Shown: one piece after another, positions 43,234-52,518 of the stretch
How positions within the stretch are numbered: position 1 is the stretch's first letter
Layout of the letters: every line of letters begins with the position of its first letter
NCBI RefSeq assembly: GCF_900112575.1
Contig: NZ_FOMH01000012.1
Span: 1-64,000 of the forward strand
Source of the DNA: Flavobacterium phragmitis
GTDB taxonomy: Bacteria; Bacteroidota; Bacteroidia; Flavobacteriales; Flavobacteriaceae
Length of the DNA stretch: 64,000 nucleotides
Direction of reading: 5' to 3'
Made by a program: the position numbers and the translations under genes
The notes under the pieces: model-generated
Told to the model about the DNA's origin: nothing
The model's input: only the letters and a program-made list of their open reading frames with translations
Database searches by the model: none

Positions 43234-45498
43234 CTAAATATGCGCAGCAATGGGCGCGGCTAAACAGCTTTCCGGAATATCAAATGCGTTAACCAATGCC
43301 ACTGCATCTGGACGAATATCCCAGCAAAGCTGATTAACGATTTTACGAACCGCTTTTGTTTTGATTGCTTCCATATAACCATCTTCCAAATACCAAGCTT
43401 TATTTTTTTCTATCTGCGAAAGCGCATACAATTGACACTGCTTTGTCAAAATCGTTTTTGATTCTTCATCTTCAATTGCTTTAATCGCGGTTTGAAATTG
43501 CTCTAAAACCACTCTTTCCAAATAAGCCTGAGCGACATCAATCATTTGATGCTGTACAACGTTAAAGGCATCATAGGCTTCTAAACCACCATCAACCAAT
43601 TTTTTAATACGTCTTGCTGCAGATGCCAAAATTGTTTTTTCTCTGTGAACAAAAGCCTGAAGATGAAATTCGCTGTCTAATAAATGCTCATCATCTGTTC
43701 TTCGTGTTGCAATTGGGTTCTTTTCTGTAATTGCCGTTTTAGCATTTTCATAAACGTAATTGATAATTCCCAACGATCCCATTTCGCCAAACGATTTTCT
43801 AAACTCAGACAAACGGTTTTTCGCAACCAACTGCATTAAAACGGTATTATCTCCTTCAAAAGTGGTGTAAATTTCAGTATCATTTTTTAAAGCATCAATT
43901 CTATTTTCAGACAAATAACCTTTTCCGCCGCAAGCCTCACGGCATTCCTGTAAAATATCTCTTGTACTCCAGGTAGAATAGGATTTCATTCCGGCTGCCA
44001 AAGCTTCGATTTCCTGCATCTCTGCTTCTGTTCTATTTAAGAATCTCTTGGTTAGATATTGCAATGCAAAATGAACGGCGTATGTTTTAGCTAAATGAGG
44101 CAATAATCGACGCTGATGCATTCTATAATTTAAAATCGGAACTTCTGATCCGCCTTCTGGGCCAAATTGTCTTCTTTGATCGCTGTAGCGAATGGCGATT
44201 GTTAAACCAGATTTCGCTGCAGCCAGAGCCGAACGCGGAATCCCAATTCGTCCTCCAACTAAAGTTCCTAACATCGTAAAAAATCTTCTGTTATCACTTG
44301 GAATCGGACTTTCAAATTCCCCTTTTTCATTTACCGAAGCAAAACGATCCAGCATATCGTCTTTCGGAATCACAACATTATCAAAACTGATGGTTCCGTT
44401 ATCTACTCCGTTTAATCCCATTTTATGACCGCAATCACCAATTGTTACACCGTTTACGACTTTTCCATCCGGATCACGTAACGGAACAATAAAGGCATTC
44501 ACGCCATAATCATGTCCATCTATAATTAGTTTTGCAAAAACCGTCGCTTTTTGTCCGTGAACTGCTGCGTTTCCGATATATTCTTTCTGAGCATTTTTAT
44601 TGGGAGTATGAATCGTAAAAGTTTGATCGTTATGATTGTACGTTGCTGTAGTTTCCAAGCCTTTTACGTTTGATCCATGATGAGTCTCAGTCATGGCAAA
44701 ACAGCCCGGAAGCTTCAACGTTCCAATATCTTTTAAATATTTAGCATAATGTTTTTCGGTTCCTAAAGACTGTACGCTCATTCCCCATAATCCAAACTGA
44801 ACACCAAATTTAATTACCAAACTTAAATCATGATAACTCAACGTTTCCATAATCGCAAAATAATCGGCTATGTTTTCTCCTCCTCCGTATTGTTTTGGAT
44901 ATGCCATATTTCCAAGGTTTTCCTCGGCTAATATTTTACACCATTTGTAAACAGTTTGCCTGAAAACATTAATATCTGTAGAAGTTTCATAAGCAAATTC
45001 AGGTCTCGAAATAACCGATTTTACTCTTTCAATTATCGCCGCTTCTTTTCCGTTTAAGATTTTGGTGATTTTCTGAATATCAAAACTGGCATTGGTATGT
45101 GAATCTGCTGTAAAAGAACCTGCTTTGGTTTTGAAGTTTTGAAGTGCTTCTTCTCCTAAAATTCCTAAATCATTTTCCAATTTTTTAAAATCGGATTCGA
45201 TAGGCGATAAATCCAATTCATTTGCTGAAAGTGCTTTTGCAATATCAAAAATCGATTTGATAGAAGAAGTATCCTGAATGCTTTTTTCAATATCCGATTT
45301 CCATTGTGTGAGTTCATTTCGCGAAGGCGGATTTGAAATATCTACTTTAGATAATAAATATTCTTTTTCTTCTTCTGATAAAACAGTCAGTGAATTAATA
45401 AACTCTTTTAGTGTCGAAAATTCTTTCTGCGTCAGTAAATCATCTGACCACACTAAATAAAATAATGGCGTAAAGGCTTGAAGTTTGGTAGCTTTCAT
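43234..45498 (-). CDS. Large acyl-CoA dehydrogenase (acyl-CoA oxidase-like)
   Basis: A 754-residue flavoenzyme, much longer than ordinary acyl-CoA dehydrogenases (about 380). The start at 45498 (MKATKLQAFTPLF) is chosen because the longer frame runs into a repeat tract. An N-terminal extension of about 170 residues precedes the dehydrogenase core: QYGGGENIADYFAIMETL, CFAMTETHHGSNVKGLETTATYN (FAD/substrate), NDTEIYTTFEGDNTVLMQLVAKN (catalytic region) and a C-terminal extension to 754. This resembles acyl-CoA oxidases and large ACADs. Likely role: fatty-acid or branched-chain acyl-CoA oxidation. It has no partner gene nearby. Confidence 0.88.
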   Translation of the reverse strand: MKATKLQAFTPLFYLVWSDDLLTQKEFSTLKEFINSLTVLSEEEKEYLLSKVDISNPPSRNELTQWKSDIEKSIQDTSSIKSIFDIAKALSANELDLSPIESDFKKLENDLGILGEEALQNFKTKAGSFTADSHTNASFDIQKITKILNGKEAAIIERVKSVISRPEFAYETSTDINVFRQTVYKWCKILAEENLGNMAYPKQYGGGENIADYFAIMETLSYHDLSLVIKFGVQFGLWGMSVQSLGTEKHYAKYLKDIGTLKLPGCFAMTETHHGSNVKGLETTATYNHNDQTFTIHTPNKNAQKEYIGNAAVHGQKATVFAKLIIDGHDYGVNAFIVPLRDPDGKVVNGVTIGDCGHKMGLNGVDNGTISFDNVVIPKDDMLDRFASVNEKGEFESPIPSDNRRFFTMLGTLVGGRIGIPRSALAAAKSGLTIAIRYSDQRRQFGPEGGSEVPILNYRMHQRRLLPHLAKTYAVHFALQYLTKRFLNRTEAEMQEIEALAAGMKSYSTWSTRDILQECREACGGKGYLSENRIDALKNDTEIYTTFEGDNTVLMQLVAKNRLSEFRKSFGEMGSLGIINYVYENAKTAITEKNPIATRRTDDEHLLDSEFHLQAFVHREKTILASAARRIKKLVDGGLEAYDAFNVVQHQMIDVAQAYLERVVLEQFQTAIKAIEDEESKTILTKQCQLYALSQIEKNKAWYLEDGYMEAIKTKAVRKIVNQLCWDIRPDAVALVNAFDIPESCLAAPIAAHI

Positions 45499-45710
45499 AT
45501 CAATACTATTCGGGTTTGTATTTTTTTGCCACAGATTACACAGATTAAAAGGATTTTTTTTCGCCACGAATTACACGAATTTGCACGAATTATTTTTTTT
45601 AATCTAAAATGAAAATTTGTGTAAATTCGTGTAATTCGTGGCTATTTTTTTTGCACAAAGAAATAATCCTTTTAATATGTATAATCTGTGGCTTTATTCA
45701 TTTAACTGCA
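45499..45710. repeat. Nested inverted repeat tract
   Basis: An outer pair tttgccacagattacacaga (from about 45525) and its complement ending in ataatctgtggc (about 45680-45692) encloses an inner pair gccacgaattacacgaattt (from about 45564) and its complement gtgtaattcgtggc (about 45629-45642). One repeat is placed inside the other and both are palindromic, giving a two-tier hairpin. No coding sequence is present. Confidence 0.75.
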
Positions 45711-45711
45711 T

Positions 45712-45746
45712 AAAAAAACAGGAATGAAAAATAATCATTCCTGTTT
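45712..45746 (-). terminator. Intrinsic terminator of the EamA transporter gene
   Basis: Perfect 12 bp stem aaacaggaatga (45716-45727) and tcattcctgttt (45735-45746), loop aaaataa. On the minus strand a T7 run follows. It lies 64 nt downstream of the stop at 45811. Confidence 0.85.
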
Positions 45747-45810
45747 AAACATCCTGTTAAGATTCTTGTAATTTTCGATTTTAAACCAATAAAAAATATG
45801 AAAACTAAGA

Positions 45811-46764
45811 TTATGAACCTTTGGATATTGCGGTCATTTTTTGCTTGATGGCAAAAATATGATGTGAATTAAAAACTAACACTGCTATAAAAATGATTCC
45901 GTATGCGGTAACCTGCAGAGATGTGATATTCTCTTTGAAGAAAAAGGCTGCTAATCCAAATGCAATCATTGGATTGATGTTTAAAAGCATCCCGACTGTT
46001 GAAGAATTGATTCCGGAAAGTGCGTATAAATTTAAAAACAACGGAATTATCGTAAACATAATTGCAATGGTCTCAATGCAGAGATAAAACTTAAATTCCG
46101 TTGGTACCGGTCCCCCAAAAACCGGATAAAAAGGTAATAATACTAATCCTGCCAAAGTAATATGAAACGTTAATACAATAAATTTATCAAAACCTTTATT
46201 GGCACGCTGGCTTACTAAATAAGTGGCATAAGTTAATCCGATAATGATACTGAAAACCATATCCATAATAGCGGCATACGATAATAACATGCAGCCGGAA
46301 ATACTTAATCCTACCGAAATCCATTGTGTTTTGGATAATTTTTCTCTTAATATGAAATAGGCCAATAAAGTGGTCAAAATTGGACAGACTAAATAAGCTA
46401 GAGAAGTTGCTTTAACGCTTACGTGATTCATCACATAAATATAAGTAAACCAATTCCCCATTAGAAAAGCGCTTCCGCCAATATTCAGTAAAACCGATTT
46501 TCTTTTTTCAGCTTTTGGTAAAGCTTTAAATATTTCTATAGTCTCTTTTATTTTTTTTCTTTTAAATAAAACAGCAATCAAAAGCATCAAAATACTACAG
46601 CTGAAAACACGAAAAAACAAAATATCCAATGATGGATATTCATGAATTGGCCTTAAAACCAAGCTGAAAAGTCCCCATGTTGTAAAGGCAATAATAGCCG
46701 CTATATAATACTTTGTTGTTTTCACAAAAACGCTGTTTTGAATTGTTTTCTTTTGATGAAGCAA
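45811..46764 (-). CDS. EamA-family (RarD-like) drug/metabolite transporter
   Basis: A 317-residue transporter with ten predicted helices in two EamA repeats: YIAAIIAFTTWGLFSLVLRPIHEYPSLDILFFRVFSCSI at the start, SVKATSLAYLVCPILTTLLAYFILREKLSKTQWISVGLSISG closing repeat 1, and SSTVGMLLNINPMIAFGLAAFFFKENITSLQVTAYGIIFIAV closing repeat 2. This is the RarD/DMT pattern. It probably exports an amino acid or related metabolite. It is divergent from a MocR regulator with only 73 bp between starts, so the regulator very likely controls it. Confidence 0.88.
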   Translation of the reverse strand: MLHQKKTIQNSVFVKTTKYYIAAIIAFTTWGLFSLVLRPIHEYPSLDILFFRVFSCSILMLLIAVLFKRKKIKETIEIFKALPKAEKRKSVLLNIGGSAFLMGNWFTYIYVMNHVSVKATSLAYLVCPILTTLLAYFILREKLSKTQWISVGLSISGCMLLSYAAIMDMVFSIIIGLTYATYLVSQRANKGFDKFIVLTFHITLAGLVLLPFYPVFGGPVPTEFKFYLCIETIAIMFTIIPLFLNLYALSGINSSTVGMLLNINPMIAFGLAAFFFKENITSLQVTAYGIIFIAVLVFNSHHIFAIKQKMTAISKGS

Positions 46765-46837
46765 ATTTCTAAAAAATAAAACAGCAATACAGATACAGTT
46801 TTTGTAAATTGCACCATAACAGTTTTATTTTTTTCTG
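46765..46837. promoter_or_regulatory. Divergent EamA/MocR promoter region
   Basis: 73 bp between two divergent start codons. acagtttt occurs at about 46794 and 46819, about 25 nt apart, as direct repeats; aaataaaac and gttttattt form an inverted pair at the two edges. Direct repeats here are the kind of site MocR proteins use. Neither promoter matches TAnnTTTG well. Confidence 0.4.
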
Positions 46838-48259
46838 ATGAAAAACGCCAATTACTTATATCTTCAATTTGCAGACCGTATCGAAAAACAGATTAAATCT
46901 GGTCTTTTGAATGTTGGCGACAAACTACCTTCCATTAGAGAAATCTGCGCTGAAACAGGTTATAGTATGAGTACAGTCAGCAAAGCGTATTATGAAGTCG
47001 AAAGCCGTTCTTTGATAGAATCTCGTCCGCAATCTGGTTATTATGTGAGTAATATTTCGGCGCGAACCATTCCGGAACCATCTTCAAGCACACCAATTTT
47101 GACTTTGGAAAACATTGAACGTGAAGATTTAGTCGATTTGGTTTACGACGACATGCGTAAAAAAGACCTTACGATGCTGTCGCTTGGTTTTCCATCAAAT
47201 GAATTACTGCCAATTGCAAAACTGAATAAAGGAATGGTTCAGGCCATGCGTCAATTGCCTAACAGCGGAACGAGTTATGAGGAAATTCAGGGAAACAGTA
47301 ATTTACGTAAAGAAATTGCCCGCTGGTCGTTTACTTGGGGCGGTTCTTTGACAGAAGATGATATTATTACAACTCCCGGCTGTATCTCTGCAATTTCAGA
47401 CTGTTTACTGACTCTGACCAAACCGGGAGATACCATTATCACAGAAAGTCCTGTATATTTTGGAATTCTACAGCTAGCGAGATCTTTAGGTTTATATGTT
47501 ATGGAACTTCCAACCAACATGACAACTGGAATCGAATTGGAAGCTGTAAAAAAGACATTGGCTTCTAATAAAGTAAAAGCTTGTGTTTTGATGAGTAATT
47601 TCAGCAATCCATCAGGAAGTATGATGCCTAACGAACATAAAAAAGAAATTGTCCGTTTAATGGATTTTTATAATGTTCCTTTGATTGAAGATGATATTCA
47701 CGGCGATTTGTACTTTGGCAACAGCCGACCAACCAATTGCAAAACCTACGACGAAAGCGGGATTGTACTTTGCTGCAGTTCGGTTTCTAAATCTCTAGCA
47801 CCTGGTTATCGTGTAGGCTGGGTTTCGCCTGGAAAATTCAAAAAAGAAATTCTGAGAACCAAATTATACCATACCATTTCTAACACAACGATTACACATG
47901 AAGTGGTGGGAGACTTTTTGAAAAACGGTCGTTATGAAAACCATCTTCGTAAAATTCGTCAGATTTTAAATCGAAACTGTACCAATTATATCAATACTGT
48001 TTTAGAATCTTTCCCTGCAGGAACAAAGGTAAGTCAGCCACAAGGCGGATTTTTTCTTTGGGTTGAAATGGATAAAAAAATTGATACTGCTGCGTTTTAT
48101 CATTTGGCTTTAAAACACAATATCAGCATTGCGCCGGGAAGGATTTTTTCGCTTCAGGATCAATTTTCCAATTGTATGCGATTGAGTTTTGGATTGCCTT
48201 GGTCGAATGAATTGAGAACTGCTATTCAGACTCTGGGAAAATTGGCGAAACAATTGTAA
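46838..48259 (+). CDS. MocR-type regulator (GntR HTH fused to aminotransferase-like domain)
   Basis: A 473-residue PLP-dependent regulator. The N-terminal GntR winged helix (about 1-75) is LYLQFADRIEKQIKSGLLNVGDKLPSIREICAETGYSMSTVSKAYYEVESRSL. The fold-type I aminotransferase domain (about 100-470) has the PLP Lys318 in CCSSVSKSLAPGYRVGW, the NPSG motif in SNFSNPSGSMM and an Asp in IEDDIHGDLYF. Such proteins sense an amino acid or aldehyde bound to PLP. It is divergent from an EamA transporter, the probable target. Confidence 0.93.
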   Translation: MKNANYLYLQFADRIEKQIKSGLLNVGDKLPSIREICAETGYSMSTVSKAYYEVESRSLIESRPQSGYYVSNISARTIPEPSSSTPILTLENIEREDLVDLVYDDMRKKDLTMLSLGFPSNELLPIAKLNKGMVQAMRQLPNSGTSYEEIQGNSNLRKEIARWSFTWGGSLTEDDIITTPGCISAISDCLLTLTKPGDTIITESPVYFGILQLARSLGLYVMELPTNMTTGIELEAVKKTLASNKVKACVLMSNFSNPSGSMMPNEHKKEIVRLMDFYNVPLIEDDIHGDLYFGNSRPTNCKTYDESGIVLCCSSVSKSLAPGYRVGWVSPGKFKKEILRTKLYHTISNTTITHEVVGDFLKNGRYENHLRKIRQILNRNCTNYINTVLESFPAGTKVSQPQGGFFLWVEMDKKIDTAAFYHLALKHNISIAPGRIFSLQDQFSNCMRLSFGLPWSNELRTAIQTLGKLAKQL

Positions 48260-48280
48260 ATATTTCGTTTTAACATAACC

Positions 48281-48352
48281 CGCGGTTTCAACCGCGAGAA
48301 CGTATAGAAGGTTTTGATTTTGATTGCGTTCAGTGGTTGAAACCACTGGCTT
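48281..48352. repeat. Inverted repeat with CCGCGGTTTCAACCGCG
   Basis: acccgcggtttcaaccgcga (about 48280) and cagtggttgaaaccactggc (about 48331) are two short palindromic units 30 nt apart with partial similarity in gtttcaacc/ggttgaaac. They lie between the MocR gene and the bestrophin terminator. No gene is seen. Confidence 0.5.
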
Positions 48353-48380
48353 TATTTAAAATGCTTGTGAATTTAGCAAT

Positions 48381-48418
48381 GAAAAAAAAACTGGACAGCG
48401 CAACTACACACTGTCCAG
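48381..48418 (-). terminator. Intrinsic terminator of the bestrophin gene
   Basis: Perfect 8 bp stem ctggacag (48391-48398) and ctgtccag (48411-48418), 12 nt loop, then a U9 run on the minus strand. It lies 32 nt after the stop at 48451. Confidence 0.88.
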
Positions 48419-48450
48419 CCAACAATTAAAAGAAGACCAAAATTAAATAG

Positions 48451-49398
48451 TTATAAGACAAAGTAAGCGTCTTTTTCGACTTTCTTAGGTTCGTCTACTA
48501 AGTGAAATTCATTCAGAATATCAAATTCACTTTGATATTCATTCAGCATTTGCTTGATATTTTTTTCTATAGTATTTGCAATAGCCGTAACAGGTGTATC
48601 GGTTGCTCTGTTTTCGAATGGATCTTGCAAATGAATTGCCATTCTTTCGATCAAAAAGAAAGCGGCGCCAATTGCTGTAATTAACGGAATCGCGAACCAG
48701 CTTAACACACTTGTTAGACCAAAAGGCAATAACAAAATGAACAGACATAAAGTCAATCTGATATACATACTGTAGGTTGTCGGGAAAATGGTGTTTTTAA
48801 TTCTTTCACATTTTCCCATTTCATCACAAAGTCTGGACAACGTATTATCAATCTCAACCTGCTGATACATATTGATTTTCTTTTCGTTTTTTGCATTTCG
48901 CAAATCTCTTGCATGCAACATCAAAATAGCATTTGGAACATTTTGATGGTTTTTGATGTATCTGATTTCTTCTTCACTCATCAAACCTTCGAGCGGTTTT
49001 ATAGCATCTCTATTTCTAAGAGATTCTCCTAAACTATAACACCATGCAATTTGTCTTTTAGCAAAATTCTCTTTGAATTCACTAGCTTCAACAGAAAAAT
49101 CAGGATCTTTATAAAACGTCAAAACCTGACGGATTAAGGTTCTGGAATCGTTTACAATCGCTCCCCAGACAATTCGGGCTTCCCACCATCTGTCATAAGC
49201 CTGATTGGACTTAAACGCTAATAATAAGGAAATAATGGTTCCAATCATTGTCGGAATCGCGATTGGAATATCTACGGGAAGGTTTATAAAATAGTGATGA
49301 AATATTTCAAATAGTATCGTATAAGCCAATACTAAAGCAATTTCTACTTTAATTTTCCCGAGAACGTACTTCATTGGTATTCTTTTCTTTAATAACAT
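48451..49398 (-). CDS. Bestrophin / UPF0187 family membrane protein
   Basis: A 315-residue bestrophin-like channel protein. Four main helices: LAYTILFEIFHHYF, IGTIISLLLAFKSNQAYDRWWEARIVWG (signature RWWEAR), LCLFILLLPFGLTSVL and IPLITAIGAAFFLIERMAIHLQDPFENRATDTP (the ENxxxDTP-like end). Bacterial bestrophins are pentameric ion channels. A later Met (MKYVLGKIKVE) is also possible as start. It follows the Usp-like gene with a 46 bp gap and shares its transcript probably. Confidence 0.9.
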   Translation of the reverse strand: MLLKKRIPMKYVLGKIKVEIALVLAYTILFEIFHHYFINLPVDIPIAIPTMIGTIISLLLAFKSNQAYDRWWEARIVWGAIVNDSRTLIRQVLTFYKDPDFSVEASEFKENFAKRQIAWCYSLGESLRNRDAIKPLEGLMSEEEIRYIKNHQNVPNAILMLHARDLRNAKNEKKINMYQQVEIDNTLSRLCDEMGKCERIKNTIFPTTYSMYIRLTLCLFILLLPFGLTSVLSWFAIPLITAIGAAFFLIERMAIHLQDPFENRATDTPVTAIANTIEKNIKQMLNEYQSEFDILNEFHLVDEPKKVEKDAYFVL

Positions 49399-49444
49399 AT
49401 TTTCGGTTTTAAATTAAATTATTACTTATTTTGAAGAGATTCGT

Positions 49445-50167
49445 TTAAACTATCTCTTCGTACAACGAGAGCACCGGAAGTCCCAATTTCTCATTGACAT
49501 TTTCTTTTTTTACTTTTTTAAATTTGATTTTTTCGCCTTTTCGAGTTTCTACCAGCATGTCTATGTTATGCTTCGAAATGGCTTCTGATAAAAATGGTGC
49601 CACATTTTCGTAGTTGTCTTCAAAATTGGCCGTCTGGCTTACGATTTCAAAAGAGAAATTTTCGCTCAAATATTGCTGTACATCTTTTACATGAATATTT
49701 GCCGTTGAATTTTCTACATAAAGCGCTTTACTGAAAACCTCTTTGTTGATTTCGGTACTTAAATGCAGAATTGGACATTTCTGATTGCCAGCCAACTGCA
49801 CAAAATATTGGTGGATTTTTTTGGTTTCCTGTTTATAGGAATGCGTCAGGATAACCAGTTTTACAGAAAAAGCTTCTATAAGACGTTTTAAAATAGGTGC
49901 AGAAAGTCCGTATTGGTTGTGTACTTTCAATTTTGCATTTGGCGTGTGATCAATAATATATCTGCAGGTTTCCAGAACCTCTTCTTGACTTTTAGTAAGT
50001 CCCGATCTCATTTCACGCAAAAAACTGGAAGATGAAAAGGTATCGGGTGCTTCTGAAACTAATACTAATATAATTTCTGATTCAGTATCTTTTGACTGAT
50101 TCACCGCAGATTTAACAGCCGAAATGGTATCATCTTTTAAAGTCGTAGGTATAAGAAAATTTTTCAT
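49445..50167 (-). CDS. Universal stress protein-like, two half-domains
   Basis: A 240-residue protein starting MKNFLIPTTLKDD (two codons after the longer frame start). The N-terminal half matches the Usp fold: LIPTTLKDDTISAVKSAVNQSKDTESEIILVLVSE and VKLVILTHSYK; the second half is a more diverged copy (ISKHNIDMLVETRKGEKIKF). The ATP-binding GxxGxxxxG motif is not seen, so nucleotide binding is doubtful. Likely a stress or osmotic helper of the bestrophin gene downstream. Confidence 0.75.
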   Translation of the reverse strand: MKNFLIPTTLKDDTISAVKSAVNQSKDTESEIILVLVSEAPDTFSSSSFLREMRSGLTKSQEEVLETCRYIIDHTPNAKLKVHNQYGLSAPILKRLIEAFSVKLVILTHSYKQETKKIHQYFVQLAGNQKCPILHLSTEINKEVFSKALYVENSTANIHVKDVQQYLSENFSFEIVSQTANFEDNYENVAPFLSEAISKHNIDMLVETRKGEKIKFKKVKKENVNEKLGLPVLSLYEEIV

Positions 50168-50250
50168 AAGCATAATCGTTTAGTTTATACTTACAAATTA
50201 ATAATCAACAAATTAGACGCTTCTTAATCTAAAATTAGAATTTCCTAAGA

Positions 50251-51633
50251 TTAAACATTAGATTTTTTAATGTTTCGTTTTTTGAAGATAATAGTAACAA
50301 TTGTACCCTTATTTTGTTCGGACTGAACCTGTAATTCCCCTTCGTGCATTCTGATAATTTTGGAAGCTAAAGGGAGTCCTAAACCATAACCAATATATTT
50401 AGTCGCAATTTTACCTCTAAAGAAAGGTTCATATAAATGAGGAATGTCTTCTGGCGGAATTCCGATTCCAATATCGTTAATCGTAATTTTAATCATTTCG
50501 TCATTTGCCGAAAGATTTACGAACACTTCGTTGTTATCTGAATATTTTACACCATTGGTAATGATATTATTAATCGCTAATTCTAATAAAGGTTTGTTAC
50601 ATGGAAGCAAAAGCAAATTAGACTCTTTTGGAGCAATATTAATTATGATGCTAACACGATTATCTGGATAAATTTTGTCTAAATCCGATTTTACATCTAA
50701 TAACAATTCATCTATTCTTGCAACATCCGAAACTTGTTTTTGTCCGTCGTAACCTGTTTGAGTTAACTTTAGAAGACTTTCCGTTAGATTTCCTAAACGT
50801 GATGCTTGACTGTATATGTTTTCTAAAGATTCTACATACTCATTTACTTCACGTTCTTTTAGAAGCATAATTTCTGCCTCGGCAATAATAGTTGTTATTG
50901 GCGTTTTTAATTCGTGTGAAGCATTATTAATAAAGTTAGCCTGAATTTCGAAAGAAGTTTCCAATCGATCCAACATATTATTAAAAGTATTGGTCAAATC
51001 TGATATTTCATCAGAGTTTTTAACCTCCGGTAAACGATTGTGAAGATTAGAGGCACTGATTCTCTTTACTTCTTTTGTAATACGAGCGACAGGATTGATA
51101 ACTCTTTTAGCTAAAAATCTTCCTAAAAGAAAAGCCAAAATCACAAAACCGATTCCGCCAAACAACATAATTTTGACAATATAAACCGTGGTATCTTTTC
51201 CTTTGCGGTCTCTTGCTCCAACAATTACGATATATCGCTGTCCGTTTTCTTCAAAAATCTGACCTAAATAATACTTATTATCCTTTTCATAAGAATCTTT
51301 TCCTGTACTTAAAATATTAGTGTAAAAGGTATTCGGAAGATTCAAATTCGTATTATAATCAAAACTATTGTGGCTGTTGATTTTTAATACATATTCTTCT
51401 TCCTCAATTAATTCTTCGAGACCGTTTTTTTGAAGGTTTTTATAGTATTTTATTTTCTCAGGATCTTTTTGAAAATGAATAGATGCCACAATTTTGGACC
51501 TGTCATCTAAACGCTTTAAGAAATGGTATCGATTATTTTCTCTAAATAAAAAGAACACAATAATACACAATAGCGAAGTACTAAAGGTAGAAAGGGCAAC
51601 GTAATTAAAAGTAATTTTTTTTCTAATATCCAT
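50251..51633 (-). CDS. Sensor histidine kinase of an OmpR-type two-component system
   Basis: A 460-residue membrane kinase. TM1 about 10-30, a periplasmic domain about 31-155, TM2 about 156-178 (IMLFGGIGFVILAFLLGRFL), HAMP about 180-232 (KRVINPVARITKEVKRISASNLHNRL), HisKA with His240 in NNASHELKTPITTI and HATPase_c about 340-455 (INNIITNGVKYS, DIGIGIPPEDIPHLYEPF, GYGLGLPLA). The N box has NIITNGVKYS instead of N-x-x-x-NA, a mild variation. The gene starts 1 bp after the stop of the regulator gene. Confidence 0.92.
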   Translation of the reverse strand: MDIRKKITFNYVALSTFSTSLLCIIVFFLFRENNRYHFLKRLDDRSKIVASIHFQKDPEKIKYYKNLQKNGLEELIEEEEYVLKINSHNSFDYNTNLNLPNTFYTNILSTGKDSYEKDNKYYLGQIFEENGQRYIVIVGARDRKGKDTTVYIVKIMLFGGIGFVILAFLLGRFLAKRVINPVARITKEVKRISASNLHNRLPEVKNSDEISDLTNTFNNMLDRLETSFEIQANFINNASHELKTPITTIIAEAEIMLLKEREVNEYVESLENIYSQASRLGNLTESLLKLTQTGYDGQKQVSDVARIDELLLDVKSDLDKIYPDNRVSIIINIAPKESNLLLLPCNKPLLELAINNIITNGVKYSDNNEVFVNLSANDEMIKITINDIGIGIPPEDIPHLYEPFFRGKIATKYIGYGLGLPLASKIIRMHEGELQVQSEQNKGTIVTIIFKKRNIKKSNV

Positions 51634-51634
51634 T

Positions 51635-52309
51635 TTATGGCTTTATAACATACCCCAATCCTTTCATTGTATGAATCAGTTTGGTATTAAAAGGCTTATC
51701 AATTTTTCTTCTTAAATACGTTATATATACATCGACAACATTAGTATTCATATCAAAATTGATATCCCAGACATTATCTAAAATCTGATCGCGAGAAACG
51801 ATACGTCCTGTATTTTTTGCTAAATAGTATAAAAGTTTAAACTCTTTTGCTGTCAAAACAATATTTTCGCTTCCTCTTTTTACTGATTTTGCTCTTCCAT
51901 TTATCTCTAAATCACCAATTACAATGGTATCAATTTTTTCCGTTTCCTGATGCGATCTTCTGTAAAGTGCATTTACACGGGCATCTAGTTCTCCGAATTT
52001 AAATGGCTTTACTAAATAATCATCGGCACCGGCATTAAGCCCTGTGACAATGTTTTCTGAAGTTCCTAAAGCTGTAAGGAGTAAAATGGGAACAAAATTC
52101 TTGCTGGCGCGAAGTCTTCTACAAATTTCGATTCCGTTAATATCTGGAAGCATTACGTCTAAAACTACAACGTCAAAAGTATAATTATGAATCATCTCCA
52201 AAGCGGTCTTACCGTCTAGAGCTACGCTAACTTCATTATTATTTTCGGCAAATCCTTTACGCAGAATTGATAATAGATTTGGCTCATCTTCAACTATTAG
52301 TAACTTCAT
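51635..52309 (-). CDS. OmpR-family response regulator
   Basis: A 224-residue regulator starting MKLLIVEDEPN; the seven upstream residues in frame lack receiver character. Receiver (about 1-120): VEDEP pocket, phospho-acceptor Asp in VVVLDVMLPDINGIEIC, LTALGTSENIVTGLNAGADDYLVKPF. C-terminal winged helix (about 128-224): LTAKEFKLLYYLAKNTGRIVSRDQILDNVWDINFDMNTNVVDVYITYLRRKID. It is cotranscribed with the kinase (1 bp gap). A -7 box TATTTTTG lies 18 nt upstream. Target genes are unknown; the outer-membrane protein gene is on the same strand upstream. Confidence 0.95.
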   Translation of the reverse strand: MKLLIVEDEPNLLSILRKGFAENNNEVSVALDGKTALEMIHNYTFDVVVLDVMLPDINGIEICRRLRASKNFVPILLLTALGTSENIVTGLNAGADDYLVKPFKFGELDARVNALYRRSHQETEKIDTIVIGDLEINGRAKSVKRGSENIVLTAKEFKLLYYLAKNTGRIVSRDQILDNVWDINFDMNTNVVDVYITYLRRKIDKPFNTKLIHTMKGLGYVIKP

Positions 52310-52327
52310 AGTAATTTGTATATACAA

Positions 52328-52335
52328 CAAAAATA
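52328..52335 (-). promoter_or_regulatory. -7 box of the two-component operon
   Basis: Minus-strand TATTTTTG fits TAnnTTTG, ending 18 nt before the regulator start. The A-rich surroundings make a chance match possible. Confidence 0.4.
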
Positions 52336-52518
52336 AGGATTGAGTTTCAAAAATAGTACTTATTACGGATAGAAATTATGATTTAATTATGAACAATTAA
52401 ACCAATACATAAAAAACCAGATCAATTTACCTTCTTATTCTTATTTTTTTATATTTTTTCTTATTTTAAAAAGAAAGTAAAACTCAAGATTACTTTAGCC
52501 ATTTTCAAATACTTAAAC

